DNA from: Enterobacter soli ATCC BAA-2102
GTDB taxonomy: Bacteria; Pseudomonadota; Gammaproteobacteria; Enterobacterales; Enterobacteriaceae
Length of the DNA stretch: 54,342 nucleotides
Direction: 5' to 3'
NCBI RefSeq assembly: GCF_001654845.1
Contig: NZ_LXES01000032.1
Location: 1 to 54,342, forward strand
The first letter of the stretch is position 1. Each line of letters opens with the position of its first letter. The notes under the pieces are model-generated. The model made no database searches, was not told the DNA's origin, and was given only the letters and a program-made list of their open reading frames with translations. This document shows, one piece after another, positions 9,670 to 16,615 of this stretch. The position numbers and the translations under genes are program-made.

Positions 9670-10386
9670 CTAGTCCTCCGACCAATACCAGCATGGCCAG
9701 TGATAGCCCTGGCCTAATCCTGCTCCTGCCTGTAACGCATATGCACGATCCTGGTCGTTCTCGATACCTTCGATCAGCACATGCCCGGCAAGTTGCGAAC
9801 AGAGAGTGACCAGCCTGGAAAGCGCAGGTGTGGCGCGTAATCGCCAGAACGCGACCTTATCAATTTTGATGCCGTATAAAGGTAACCGACAGGATAAAAA
9901 CGGTTTAATAACGGTTTCATCAACGTCATCCAGCCAGATGCGGTGACCTTGCATACTTAATTGCTGCAAGCGTTGGGTTACACATTCACGTAGCCCGGCC
10001 GAAAGACTGAAAAAAGATGCGGGCTCGACAATCTCAATATTGAGTTGCGAGCTTTTAAGCTGCATTAACTGATGAAATGTTTTGCCCATAGTTAATACGG
10101 TTATCGGCAGATTGATAAAAAGGTTTTTGCACATCAGGGCGTTTTTTAACGTGCAGAGTTGGGCTTCAAGTAACATAAATGACTGAACCGCTGACTGGTT
10201 GTGGAAAAAACGCTCGTTTTGCAGGTTGGGTGACAACACGCTGAGCACTTCAGCACCCACGGTACGTGAAGTTGAGAGGGCAACGATCGGTTCAAGTTTG
10301 ATACCGGTAATATCGCTAGAGATGTGTTGAAAGCGGGAGGATTGCACTGCTACTCCGTCGTCCTGTTGTCTGCCAGTCATCGTCAT
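9670..10386 (-). CDS. EAL-domain protein of the fim cluster (STM0551-like)
   Basis: This stand-alone EAL domain (238 aa) occupies the position of Salmonella STM0551, a cyclic-di-GMP phosphodiesterase linked to fimbrial control. Motifs in order: GAEVLS (the EAL site, here E-V-L), FINLPITVL with the metal-binding Asn, IEIVEP, LDDVDE (the two Asp of DDFG kept, the FG lost), YGIKIDK with the catalytic Lys, LIEGIE, and GQGYHWP. Most residues needed for phosphodiesterase activity appear present, so activity is plausible, but the DDFG loop is atypical. There are no membrane segments or sensory domain. It likely heads the EAL-fimY transcript. No fimW-like gene is found between it and argU, unlike in Salmonella. 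Confidence 0.82.
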   Translation of the reverse strand: MTMTGRQQDDGVAVQSSRFQHISSDITGIKLEPIVALSTSRTVGAEVLSVLSPNLQNERFFHNQSAVQSFMLLEAQLCTLKNALMCKNLFINLPITVLTMGKTFHQLMQLKSSQLNIEIVEPASFFSLSAGLRECVTQRLQQLSMQGHRIWLDDVDETVIKPFLSCRLPLYGIKIDKVAFWRLRATPALSRLVTLCSQLAGHVLIEGIENDQDRAYALQAGAGLGQGYHWPCWYWSED

Positions 10387-10624
10387 AGATTGACGGAGAC
10401 CGATACAGGAAAACAGCAGGCGTTACTTAAATGCAGCTAAGCCTTTTCGCAGCGAGAAGAACGAGGACGGAAGGGGGACAAATGTTGAAAAAACAGACGT
10501 ATTTACAATCGTGTAGCGCATATTGGCAGAGAAGACCGACAATCATGCCAAAAGGCATTGACTCACCTGCCATTGACCGTATAATTCCACGCGTTTCACC
10601 ACCGCGAAGTTTACGCTTCTCCGT

Positions 10625-10701
10625 GCGCCCTTAGCTCAGTTGGATAGAGCAACGGCCTTCTAAGCCGTAGGTCGTAGGTTCGAATCCTACAGGGCGTGCC
10701 A
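10625..10701 (+). tRNA. argU: tRNA-Arg (anticodon UCU), argU/fimU
   Basis: This is a 77-base cloverleaf with encoded CCA: D arm TAGCTCAGTTGGATAGAGC, anticodon stem GGC/GCC with loop CTTCTAA (anticodon TCT at 10659-10661), T arm with GTTCGAATC, and acceptor GCGCCCT pairing with AGGGCGT. It reads the rare codons AGA and AGG. The same tRNA flanks the fim/sfm cluster in Salmonella (fimU) and E. coli (argU), where it is also a phage attachment site. The first acceptor pair is G1-U72 here, whereas I recall G-C in E. coli. Confidence 0.97.
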
Positions 10702-11060
10702 TTCAGGTCATCTGTTTATCAAAACCTCCGTTTCGCCAGCATAAAACCTTCTTTCGTTCCTGCGCGTCATTTTTGAATAATGCTGTATATTTCACCCCGG
10801 AAAGGTGTAAATTCATTTGCCAGAAATAAATAGAATGCTAATTAAATAATATATTTTTGCATCTTAAGGTTTTCCTAATCTTTAATATGGTCGTGTTTTT
10901 TTATTGGGTTTTTATCATTTTAAATTCGGTCAAATTAATATTTTAGACTTTTACGAAAAAACATGACTGATAGTAATTATCATTAGCGTTTTTATATGCT
11001 TTAATCCGTATCCTCAAAGCCATTCGTTGTTATTTACTTTGGTCAATTAAGGATATGTTC
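10702..11060. promoter_or_regulatory. argU-sfuA intergenic region with iron promoter
   Basis: This 359-bp stretch is AT-rich and contains no gene. I saw no duplicated tRNA 3' end, so no integrated element is evident at this end of argU. The right part holds the Fur-box-like sequence annotated separately and leads into the sfuABC operon. Confidence 0.5.
10966..10986. promoter_or_regulatory. Fur box upstream of sfuABC
   Basis: CTGATAGTAATTATCATTAG matches the GATAATGATAATCATTATC-type Fur consensus over most positions and lies about 75-95 bp before the sfuA start, inside an AT-rich promoter region. Iron-dependent repression of the importer is the natural reading. Confidence 0.75.
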
Positions 11061-12077
11061 ATGAATTCTCGCGTATTGTCATGCTTCTCGCTTGCATTAT
11101 TGTCTTCATCGATTTTCCTTTCAACTCAGTCGGTTGCGGCAGAAAACAACGAAGGTATCGTTGTATATAACGCCCAGCATGAAAATCTGGTGAAGTCGTG
11201 GGTTGATGGTTTTACTAAAGAAACAGGGATTAAAGTCACACTGCGTAATGGCGATGACAGCGAGCTGGGTAACCAGCTGGTTCAGGAAGGAAGTGCGTCA
11301 CCTGCGGATGTCTTCCTGACAGAAAACTCCCCATCAATGGTACTGGTTGATAATGCAAAACTGTTTGCGCCATTAGATGCGGCCACATTAAAACAGGTCC
11401 CTGCGGAATTTCGTCCTGCGCACGGTCGCTGGATTGGTATTGCTGCACGTAGCACCGTCTTCGTCTATAACCCGGCTAAACTGAGCGAACAGCAGCTGCC
11501 TAAATCGCTGATGGATCTGGCAAAACCTGAGTGGAAAGGCCGCTGGGCTGCTTCCCCGTCTGGTGCTGATTTCCAGGCGATTGTCAGTGCGATGCTGGCG
11601 CTGAAAGGCGAGCAGGCTACCCTGGACTGGCTGAAAGCGATGAAAGCCAACTTTGTTGCCTACAAAGGCAACAGCACCGTGATGAAAGCGGTCAATGCCG
11701 GTCAGATTGATGGCGGCGTGATTTATCATTACTACCGTTTTGTTGATCAGTCCAAAACCGGTGAAAACAGCAAAAATACTCAACTCTACTACTTCAAACA
11801 CCAGGATCCGGGCGCGTTCGTGAGCCTCTCTGGTGGTGGTGTTCTGGCGTCCAGCAAGCATAAAGAGCAGGCTCAGGCGTTCATTAAGTGGATCACTGGT
11901 AAAGAAGGTCAGGAGCAGCTGCGCACCAACAATGCGTTCGAATATGCCGTGGGCGTTAACGCCGCGTCTAACCCGAAACTGGTTCCGCTGAAAGATCTTG
12001 ATGCACCTAAAGTTGAGCCTTCTACACTCAACAGTAAGAAAGTCATTGAGCTGATGACACAAGCGGGCCTGCTGTGA
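11061..12077 (+). CDS. sfuA: Ferric iron ABC transporter, periplasmic binding protein SfuA
   Basis: This is a periplasmic Fe3+-binding protein of the FbpA/SfuA family (338 aa), closely similar in memory to Serratia marcescens SfuA. A signal peptide ends near SVAA. Family iron ligands are visible: His in YNAQHENL (about residue 40), Glu in VFLTENSP and the tandem tyrosines in IYHYYRF (about residues 224-225). The start at 11061 is favoured because AAGGA (11049-11053) is seven bases upstream; the earlier ATG at 11055 is too close to that site. It captures free ferric iron delivered across the outer membrane and hands it to SfuB. First gene of sfuABC, preceded by a Fur box. Confidence 0.93.
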   Translation: MNSRVLSCFSLALLSSSIFLSTQSVAAENNEGIVVYNAQHENLVKSWVDGFTKETGIKVTLRNGDDSELGNQLVQEGSASPADVFLTENSPSMVLVDNAKLFAPLDAATLKQVPAEFRPAHGRWIGIAARSTVFVYNPAKLSEQQLPKSLMDLAKPEWKGRWAASPSGADFQAIVSAMLALKGEQATLDWLKAMKANFVAYKGNSTVMKAVNAGQIDGGVIYHYYRFVDQSKTGENSKNTQLYYFKHQDPGAFVSLSGGGVLASSKHKEQAQAFIKWITGKEGQEQLRTNNAFEYAVGVNAASNPKLVPLKDLDAPKVEPSTLNSKKVIELMTQAGLL

Positions 12078-12101
12078 TCCTAAGAGTTAAGTGAAAGCCT
12101 T

Positions 12102-13676
12102 ATGTCTGGTTTGAGTCTCGACCTCGGTAAAAGGCCATCTCGCCAGCCGGCCCGTAAGCGGCCGGCGTTGCCGATGGTTGCGTTAGCGGTACTGTTTTCA
12201 TTAATGGCGCTTCTGCCTTTAGGTTTTATCATTGCCATTGGCTTTGAGACCGGCTGGGAAACCATTAAGGCTCTTGTGTTTCGCCCGCGTGTTGCTGAGC
12301 TGCTCAGCAACACGCTGTGGCTGACTGCGTTAGCGGTGCCGCTGTGCATTGTTCTGGGTGTTTCCATCGCCTGGCTGACCGAGCGCACTACGCTTGCGGG
12401 CCGTCGTGTCTGGTCAGCGCTTGCCGTTGCGCCGTTGGCGATCCCGGCATTTGTCCAAAGCTATGCCTGGGTGAGTGTCGTGCCTTCTATGCACGGGCTC
12501 TCTGCGGGCGTGTTTCTCTCCGTCCTGGCCTACTATCCGTTTATCTACATGCCTGTTGCAGCCGTCCTGCGCCGCCTTGACCCAACGCTTGAGGATGTTG
12601 CCTCTTCGCTCGGCACTCCGCCGTGGCGGGTGTTTTTCCGCGTGGTGTTGCCGCAGCTAAAACTGGCGATTTGTGGCGGGGCGCTGCTGGTTGCGCTGCA
12701 TTTACTGGCGGAATATGGCCTGTACGTCATGATCCGCTTCGACACCTTTACGACCGCGATTTACGACCAGTTCCAGTCGACGTTTAGCGGCCCGGCGGCC
12801 AATATGCTGGCGGGCGTACTGGCTTTGTGCTGCCTGGCTATTCTGCTGCTTGAAGGCGCAACGCGCGGTAAAGCCCGCTACGCCCGTATCGGCTCCGGCG
12901 CGGCGCGCGAGCAAAAACGCTGGCCGTTAAAACCGGCAACGGCTCTGATGGGGCAAGCGCTGTTTATCGTGCTGGTTATTCTGGCCCTGGGTGTCCCGCT
13001 GGTGGTGCTGTGTCGCTGGATCTGGCTCGGTGGCGTGCAAAACTGGATGAGCGCCGATCTCTGGCTCTCGCTTCGCCAGACGCTGATACTCGGTGTGGGT
13101 GGCGCGCTGCTGACCACCGTCTGCGTTATTCCCATTGCCTGGCTCGGTATTCGCTATCCGCATCGCGTGTTCAGGATGCTGGAAGGGTGCATTTACATCA
13201 CCAGTTCATTGCCGGGGATTGTAACGGCGCTGGCGCTGGTGACGGTAACTATCCATTACGCGCGGCCGATTTATCAGACAGAAGTCACGCTGTTCCTCGC
13301 CTATCTGCTGATGTTTATGCCCCGCGCGCTGATCAACCTGCGGGCCGGGATCGCGCAGGCCCCGGTGGAGCTGGAAAACGTTGCCCGCAGCCTGGGCTCC
13401 TCTCCGGCGAAAGCGCTCTGGAGCGTCACCATGCGGCTTGCGGCACCGGGTGCTGCGGCAGGTGCGGCGCTGGTTTTCCTCGGCGTAAGTAACGAACTCA
13501 CTGCGACGCTGTTGCTCTCGCCGCTGGGGACGCGCACGCTTTCAACCGGCTTCTGGGCGTTGACCAGTGAGATTGACTACGTTGCCGCGGCACCTTACGC
13601 CATGCTGATGATCCTTATCTCACTGCCGCTGACCGGTATCCTTTACATGCAGTCTAAAAAAATCGCAGGGCTTTGA
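12102..13676 (+). CDS. sfuB: Ferric iron ABC transporter permease SfuB
   Basis: This 524-aa inner-membrane permease is a fused double-length FbpB-type subunit: two six-helix halves, each with an EAA-type loop that contacts the ATPase ([19 protein letters not shown] in the first half; [19 protein letters not shown] in the second). Being a tandem, one polypeptide can form the complete channel with an SfuC dimer. The basic N-terminus precedes the first membrane helix. It starts 24 bp after sfuA and ends one base before the ATG of the ATPase gene, so the three genes are a tight operon. Confidence 0.93.
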   Translation: MSGLSLDLGKRPSRQPARKRPALPMVALAVLFSLMALLPLGFIIAIGFETGWETIKALVFRPRVAELLSNTLWLTALAVPLCIVLGVSIAWLTERTTLAGRRVWSALAVAPLAIPAFVQSYAWVSVVPSMHGLSAGVFLSVLAYYPFIYMPVAAVLRRLDPTLEDVASSLGTPPWRVFFRVVLPQLKLAICGGALLVALHLLAEYGLYVMIRFDTFTTAIYDQFQSTFSGPAANMLAGVLALCCLAILLLEGATRGKARYARIGSGAAREQKRWPLKPATALMGQALFIVLVILALGVPLVVLCRWIWLGGVQNWMSADLWLSLRQTLILGVGGALLTTVCVIPIAWLGIRYPHRVFRMLEGCIYITSSLPGIVTALALVTVTIHYARPIYQTEVTLFLAYLLMFMPRALINLRAGIAQAPVELENVARSLGSSPAKALWSVTMRLAAPGAAAGAALVFLGVSNELTATLLLSPLGTRTLSTGFWALTSEIDYVAAAPYAMLMILISLPLTGILYMQSKKIAGL

Positions 13677-13677
13677 C

Positions 13678-14700
13678 ATGCTTGAACTTACGTCGATTTC
13701 TAAATCATTTGCCGATGCGCTGGTGCTCGATAACCTGAACCTGACCGTTGCGCCAGGAAGCAGAACGGCGATTGTCGGGCCATCGGGTTCAGGAAAGACA
13801 ACGCTGCTGCGTATTCTTGCCGGTTTTGAAACGCCGGATGCCGGGCGCATAGTGATGCAGGGGAAAACGCTGTTTGATGAGGCGAATTTTGTTCCGGCGC
13901 ATCAGCGTGGGATCGGCTTTGTTCCGCAGGAAGGGGCGCTGTTCCCGCACCTCAATGTGGCGGATAATATTGCCTGGGGGCTGGAAGGCACCCGGCAGGA
14001 AAAACGCCAGCGTGTTGAGGCGCTGATGGAGATGGTGTCGCTGGACAGGCAGCTGGCAACGCACTGGCCTCATGAGATTTCCGGTGGCCAGCAGCAACGC
14101 GTTGCACTTGCGCGTGCTCTGGCGCAGCGTCCGTCGCTGATGCTGCTGGATGAGCCTTTCTCTGCGCTTGATACCGGGCTTCGTGCCATGACCCGTAAAG
14201 CAACAGCGGATTTGCTCGCTGACGCGGGCGTGGCATCTATTCTTGTGACCCACGATCAGAACGAAGCCTTGTCATTTGCGACCCAGGTAGCCGTGATGCG
14301 TGCAGGGCGTTTCACTCAGGTGGGGACGCCTTTTGAGGTTTACACCCAACCGGTGGACGAAGAAACCGCGCTGTTCCTGGGCGATGCGCTGGTACTCCCT
14401 GCGCAACTCAAGGATGGACGTGCGCTATGTGCTCTGGGCGAAGTGCTGACTGATGATGATAAGGCAACGGGGCAGGGGCGTATGATGTTGCGCCCGGAAC
14501 AACTTCGCGTTACGGCGTGCGCGCCACATGAAAGCCAAATCTCCATTGTTGACGTCGATTTCACCGGACATTTATCAACGCTCACTCTGGCACTTGCCGG
14601 GCAGCAAGCGCCGCTGATCCTGAAAACGGTGAGCCAGCCGGGGTGGAACCCGGGAACATCTGTACGTATCGATATTGCCGGTAAGGCCCGTGTTTTTTGA
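13678..14700 (+). CDS. sfuC: Ferric iron ABC transporter ATP-binding protein SfuC
   Basis: This 340-aa ATPase energises ferric iron import. It has Walker A GPSGSGKTTLL (about residues 36-46), a Q-loop (VPQEGALFPHLNV), the signature ISGGQQQRVALARAL, Walker B LMLLDEPFSALD and the switch His in LVTHDQ. The C-terminal third (about 240-340) is a TOBE-type regulatory domain (MLRPEQLRV), typical of FbpC/PotA-like subunits and sometimes a site of substrate feedback. The start codon is one base after the sfuB stop. No strong terminator follows before the next gene's leader. Confidence 0.93.
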   Translation: MLELTSISKSFADALVLDNLNLTVAPGSRTAIVGPSGSGKTTLLRILAGFETPDAGRIVMQGKTLFDEANFVPAHQRGIGFVPQEGALFPHLNVADNIAWGLEGTRQEKRQRVEALMEMVSLDRQLATHWPHEISGGQQQRVALARALAQRPSLMLLDEPFSALDTGLRAMTRKATADLLADAGVASILVTHDQNEALSFATQVAVMRAGRFTQVGTPFEVYTQPVDEETALFLGDALVLPAQLKDGRALCALGEVLTDDDKATGQGRMMLRPEQLRVTACAPHESQISIVDVDFTGHLSTLTLALAGQQAPLILKTVSQPGWNPGTSVRIDIAGKARVF

Positions 14701-14874
14701 GTTTGCAGCTCTGAAATATATTCTTAATACTCGTTAGTATTTTCCGGCAACGGATTGTAATAAAAGATTTTTCCAGGCGTGTGGCATTTCCTGAGTTTCT
14801 CTACCATGCTGATAAAACCTCACAAAAGACGTGCGGTTTTACGTGGTTGTTTATTAATCTCAAGGAAAAAGGTT

Positions 14875-15150
14875 ATGAAAAAAACAATTGCTATTTTGAT
14901 GGGAACGGCGTTTTTGTTTACGACGAATGTCTTTGCCGCTGAACTGATGACTCGCGCTGAGTTTAAAAAAGTCGAGTCTCATTATAAAAAAATCGGTACT
15001 GTCTCCACTTCGAATGAAGTATCCGTTGATGATGCGAAAAAAGAGCTGATTGAGAAAGCAGATAAGAAAGGTGCTGATGTTCTGGTGCTGACGTCAGGCA
15101 ATACGAATAACAAAATTCATGGCACGGCCAATATTTACAAGAAAAAGTAA
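14875..15150 (+). CDS. Small periplasmic DUF1471 (YhcN/BhsA-like) protein
   Basis: This 91-aa exported protein has a signal peptide ([19 protein letters not shown], cleaved after FAA) and one DUF1471 domain: the KKIGTVSTS opening strand, the [20 protein letters not shown] helix, and a final beta pair ending in ANIYKKK. Enteric DUF1471 proteins (YhcN, BhsA, McbA and others) are small periplasmic stress, biofilm or acid-response proteins; which paralogue this is cannot be told. An AAGGA at 14862-14866 supports the ATG at 14875 over an upstream in-frame ATG at 14779. It stands alone between the iron importer and a strong terminator (15157-15188). Confidence 0.85.
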   Translation: MKKTIAILMGTAFLFTTNVFAAELMTRAEFKKVESHYKKIGTVSTSNEVSVDDAKKELIEKADKKGADVLVLTSGNTNNKIHGTANIYKKK

Positions 15151-15156
15151 CACAGT

Positions 15157-15188
15157 GAACGCCACCCCGGAATGACGGGGTGGCGTTC
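15157..15188 (+). terminator. Intrinsic terminator after the DUF1471 gene
   Basis: A perfect 13-bp stem (15157-15169 with 15176-15188) closes a 6-base loop GAATGA and is followed by a pyrimidine-rich tail TGTCCTTTCTCC. It starts seven bases after the stop codon. Confidence 0.88.
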
Positions 15189-15275
15189 TGTCCTTTCTCC
15201 TTGAGTGAGATATCCTTTTTGTCGCTAATGTTATGAATTTAAGGCGTTACGCATATTTACACTTGATCATAAAAA

Positions 15276-15300
15276 GATAATGAGTATAGTTCTCATTCTC
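15276..15300. promoter_or_regulatory. Fur box upstream of the lipoprotein-receptor operon
   Basis: GATAATGAGTATAGTTCTCA followed by TTCTC is a good match to the Fur consensus (GATAATGAT core with the CTCATT half). It lies about 185-205 bp upstream of the lipoprotein start codon, so a promoter with a long leader is implied. Iron repression of this operon is inferred. Confidence 0.72.
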
Positions 15301-15482
15301 TTTAGTGTTTGCGGGCGCTGACGGACACTCCCCGCATCAACAGTGAGCAGATCTCACACGGAACACTGAGTACAACGGTGGATCCTGCTCTGGCCTAACA
15401 GCCTGCCAACACAATCATAATCGCAGCCACATGCGACGCAGATCCCCGCCTGACTATCTTTGAACGGTAAAGGATGTTCCTG

Positions 15483-16562
15483 ATGACCCAAAAAATGTCT
15501 GCGCTGGCATTGCTTGTTGCTGTCTCTCTTTCTGGTTGCGCAGCCCAACAGGCGGCCACGCCAGCACCTGCTGTCCAGAAGACCGTAACGGCCCCTGAGA
15601 AAACCGGCGTGCTCAAACGTGAACTGGCCGATGGTCTGTACGAAATGGTGCTCAATCAGAAAGGCGATGCGCTGTTTGTTGCCAGTTCTGAGGGCTTTAA
15701 GGATGTGCAGGGCGGCGTGGTCTATAAGCTTGATCCCGCCACGCTGAAAACCATTGGCCGCAGCCATACGGATCTGAAAAACTTCGCGATGGCTATCTCG
15801 CCCGACGGGCAAACGGTCTACGTCACGAACTCGCTGGACGGCGGTATCAGCGCGATCAGCACCGCTGACGGAAAAGTCAAAAAACGCCTGATGTTCACCG
15901 AGCGCAACAAAGAGGGCTTCCCGTTTGGCGCACGTGAAATTCTGCTGCACGACGGCTCGCTGTACGTCGGTGGCGTGGGCGATCCGGGGGTGATTTGGGT
16001 GATAGACGCCGAAACCCTGAAGCTGAAAAAAACCATCAAAAATGCCGGCCAGTGGGTTACCGGGTTGTTGTGGTCTGAACAGACAGACCGCCTGTATGCA
16101 GCCAACGGCGGCGGCGAGATCCTCGTCATCAATCCGCACACCAACAAAATCGAAACACGCTGGAAGCCGCTGGGTAGCAAGCCAGCGCTGCTGCTGAATC
16201 TGGCCGAAGACAAGGCCACCGGCCGCCTGTTCGTTACAGATAATTCCAAAGCCAAAACCACGCTGGTGCTCAATATCCGTACCGGTGAGGTAATCAAACA
16301 GCTGGATGTTGGCGACTCGCTGGCGGTGAAGTTCAACGCCAGACGCAATGAGCTGTACATCACCCAGCGCGAAAGCGGAAAACTGCTGAGCCTGGACGCC
16401 ACCACCTATGCCGTGAAGCAATCATGGGATCTGCCGCCAAATCCGAACAGCCTGCTGCTGTCCGCAGATGGCCAGACCCTGTACGTCACCGTTAAACAGG
16501 CTTTCAACAAAGACCACTCAACTAACGGGCCGGACAGCGTCGTTCGTATTTCGCTTAACTAA
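15483..16562 (+). CDS. YncE-like beta-propeller lipoprotein
   Basis: This 359-aa protein begins with a lipoprotein signal (MTQKMSALALLVAVSLSGC, lipobox LSGC with Cys19) and then contains YVTN/YncE-type beta-propeller repeats: VYKLDPATLKTIG, QTVYVTNSLDGGISAIS, LYVGGVGDPGVIWVID, LYAANGGGEILVINP, LFVTDNSKAKTTLVL and TLYVTVKQ. E. coli YncE is a periplasmic, iron-regulated propeller protein encoded next to the TonB receptor YncD (PqqU). The ATG at 15483 is chosen because AAGG at 15470-15473 is nine bases upstream. It is followed by a TonB receptor after a weak hairpin, so a role in ligand capture or hand-off for that receptor is inferred. Confidence 0.82.
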   Translation: MTQKMSALALLVAVSLSGCAAQQAATPAPAVQKTVTAPEKTGVLKRELADGLYEMVLNQKGDALFVASSEGFKDVQGGVVYKLDPATLKTIGRSHTDLKNFAMAISPDGQTVYVTNSLDGGISAISTADGKVKKRLMFTERNKEGFPFGAREILLHDGSLYVGGVGDPGVIWVIDAETLKLKKTIKNAGQWVTGLLWSEQTDRLYAANGGGEILVINPHTNKIETRWKPLGSKPALLLNLAEDKATGRLFVTDNSKAKTTLVLNIRTGEVIKQLDVGDSLAVKFNARRNELYITQRESGKLLSLDATTYAVKQSWDLPPNPNSLLLSADGQTLYVTVKQAFNKDHSTNGPDSVVRISLN

Positions 16563-16569
16563 ATTCTAA

Positions 16570-16585
16570 GGCCCGTTCACGGGCC
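16570..16585 (+). terminator. Weak hairpin between the lipoprotein and receptor genes
   Basis: GGCCCG (16570-16575), loop TTCA, CGGGCC (16580-16585), then AATTTT. It may partly attenuate transcription into the receptor gene or stabilise the upstream message. Confidence 0.4.
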
Positions 16586-16615
16586 AATTTTGCGCGTACT
16601 TTTAATGAGTTAATT

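Noticed and set aside
10431..10634. 67-codon frame running into argU
   Set aside because: It overlaps the tRNA gene, has a poor start and a non-protein-like composition; not accepted as a fimW remnant.
10702..11060. Prophage or island boundary at argU
   Set aside because: argU is a known integration site, but no integrase gene and no duplicated tRNA end were seen in this window.
15354..16421. 355-codon minus-strand frame
   Set aside because: Antisense shadow of the YncE-like lipoprotein, which has a lipobox, a ribosome site and propeller repeats.
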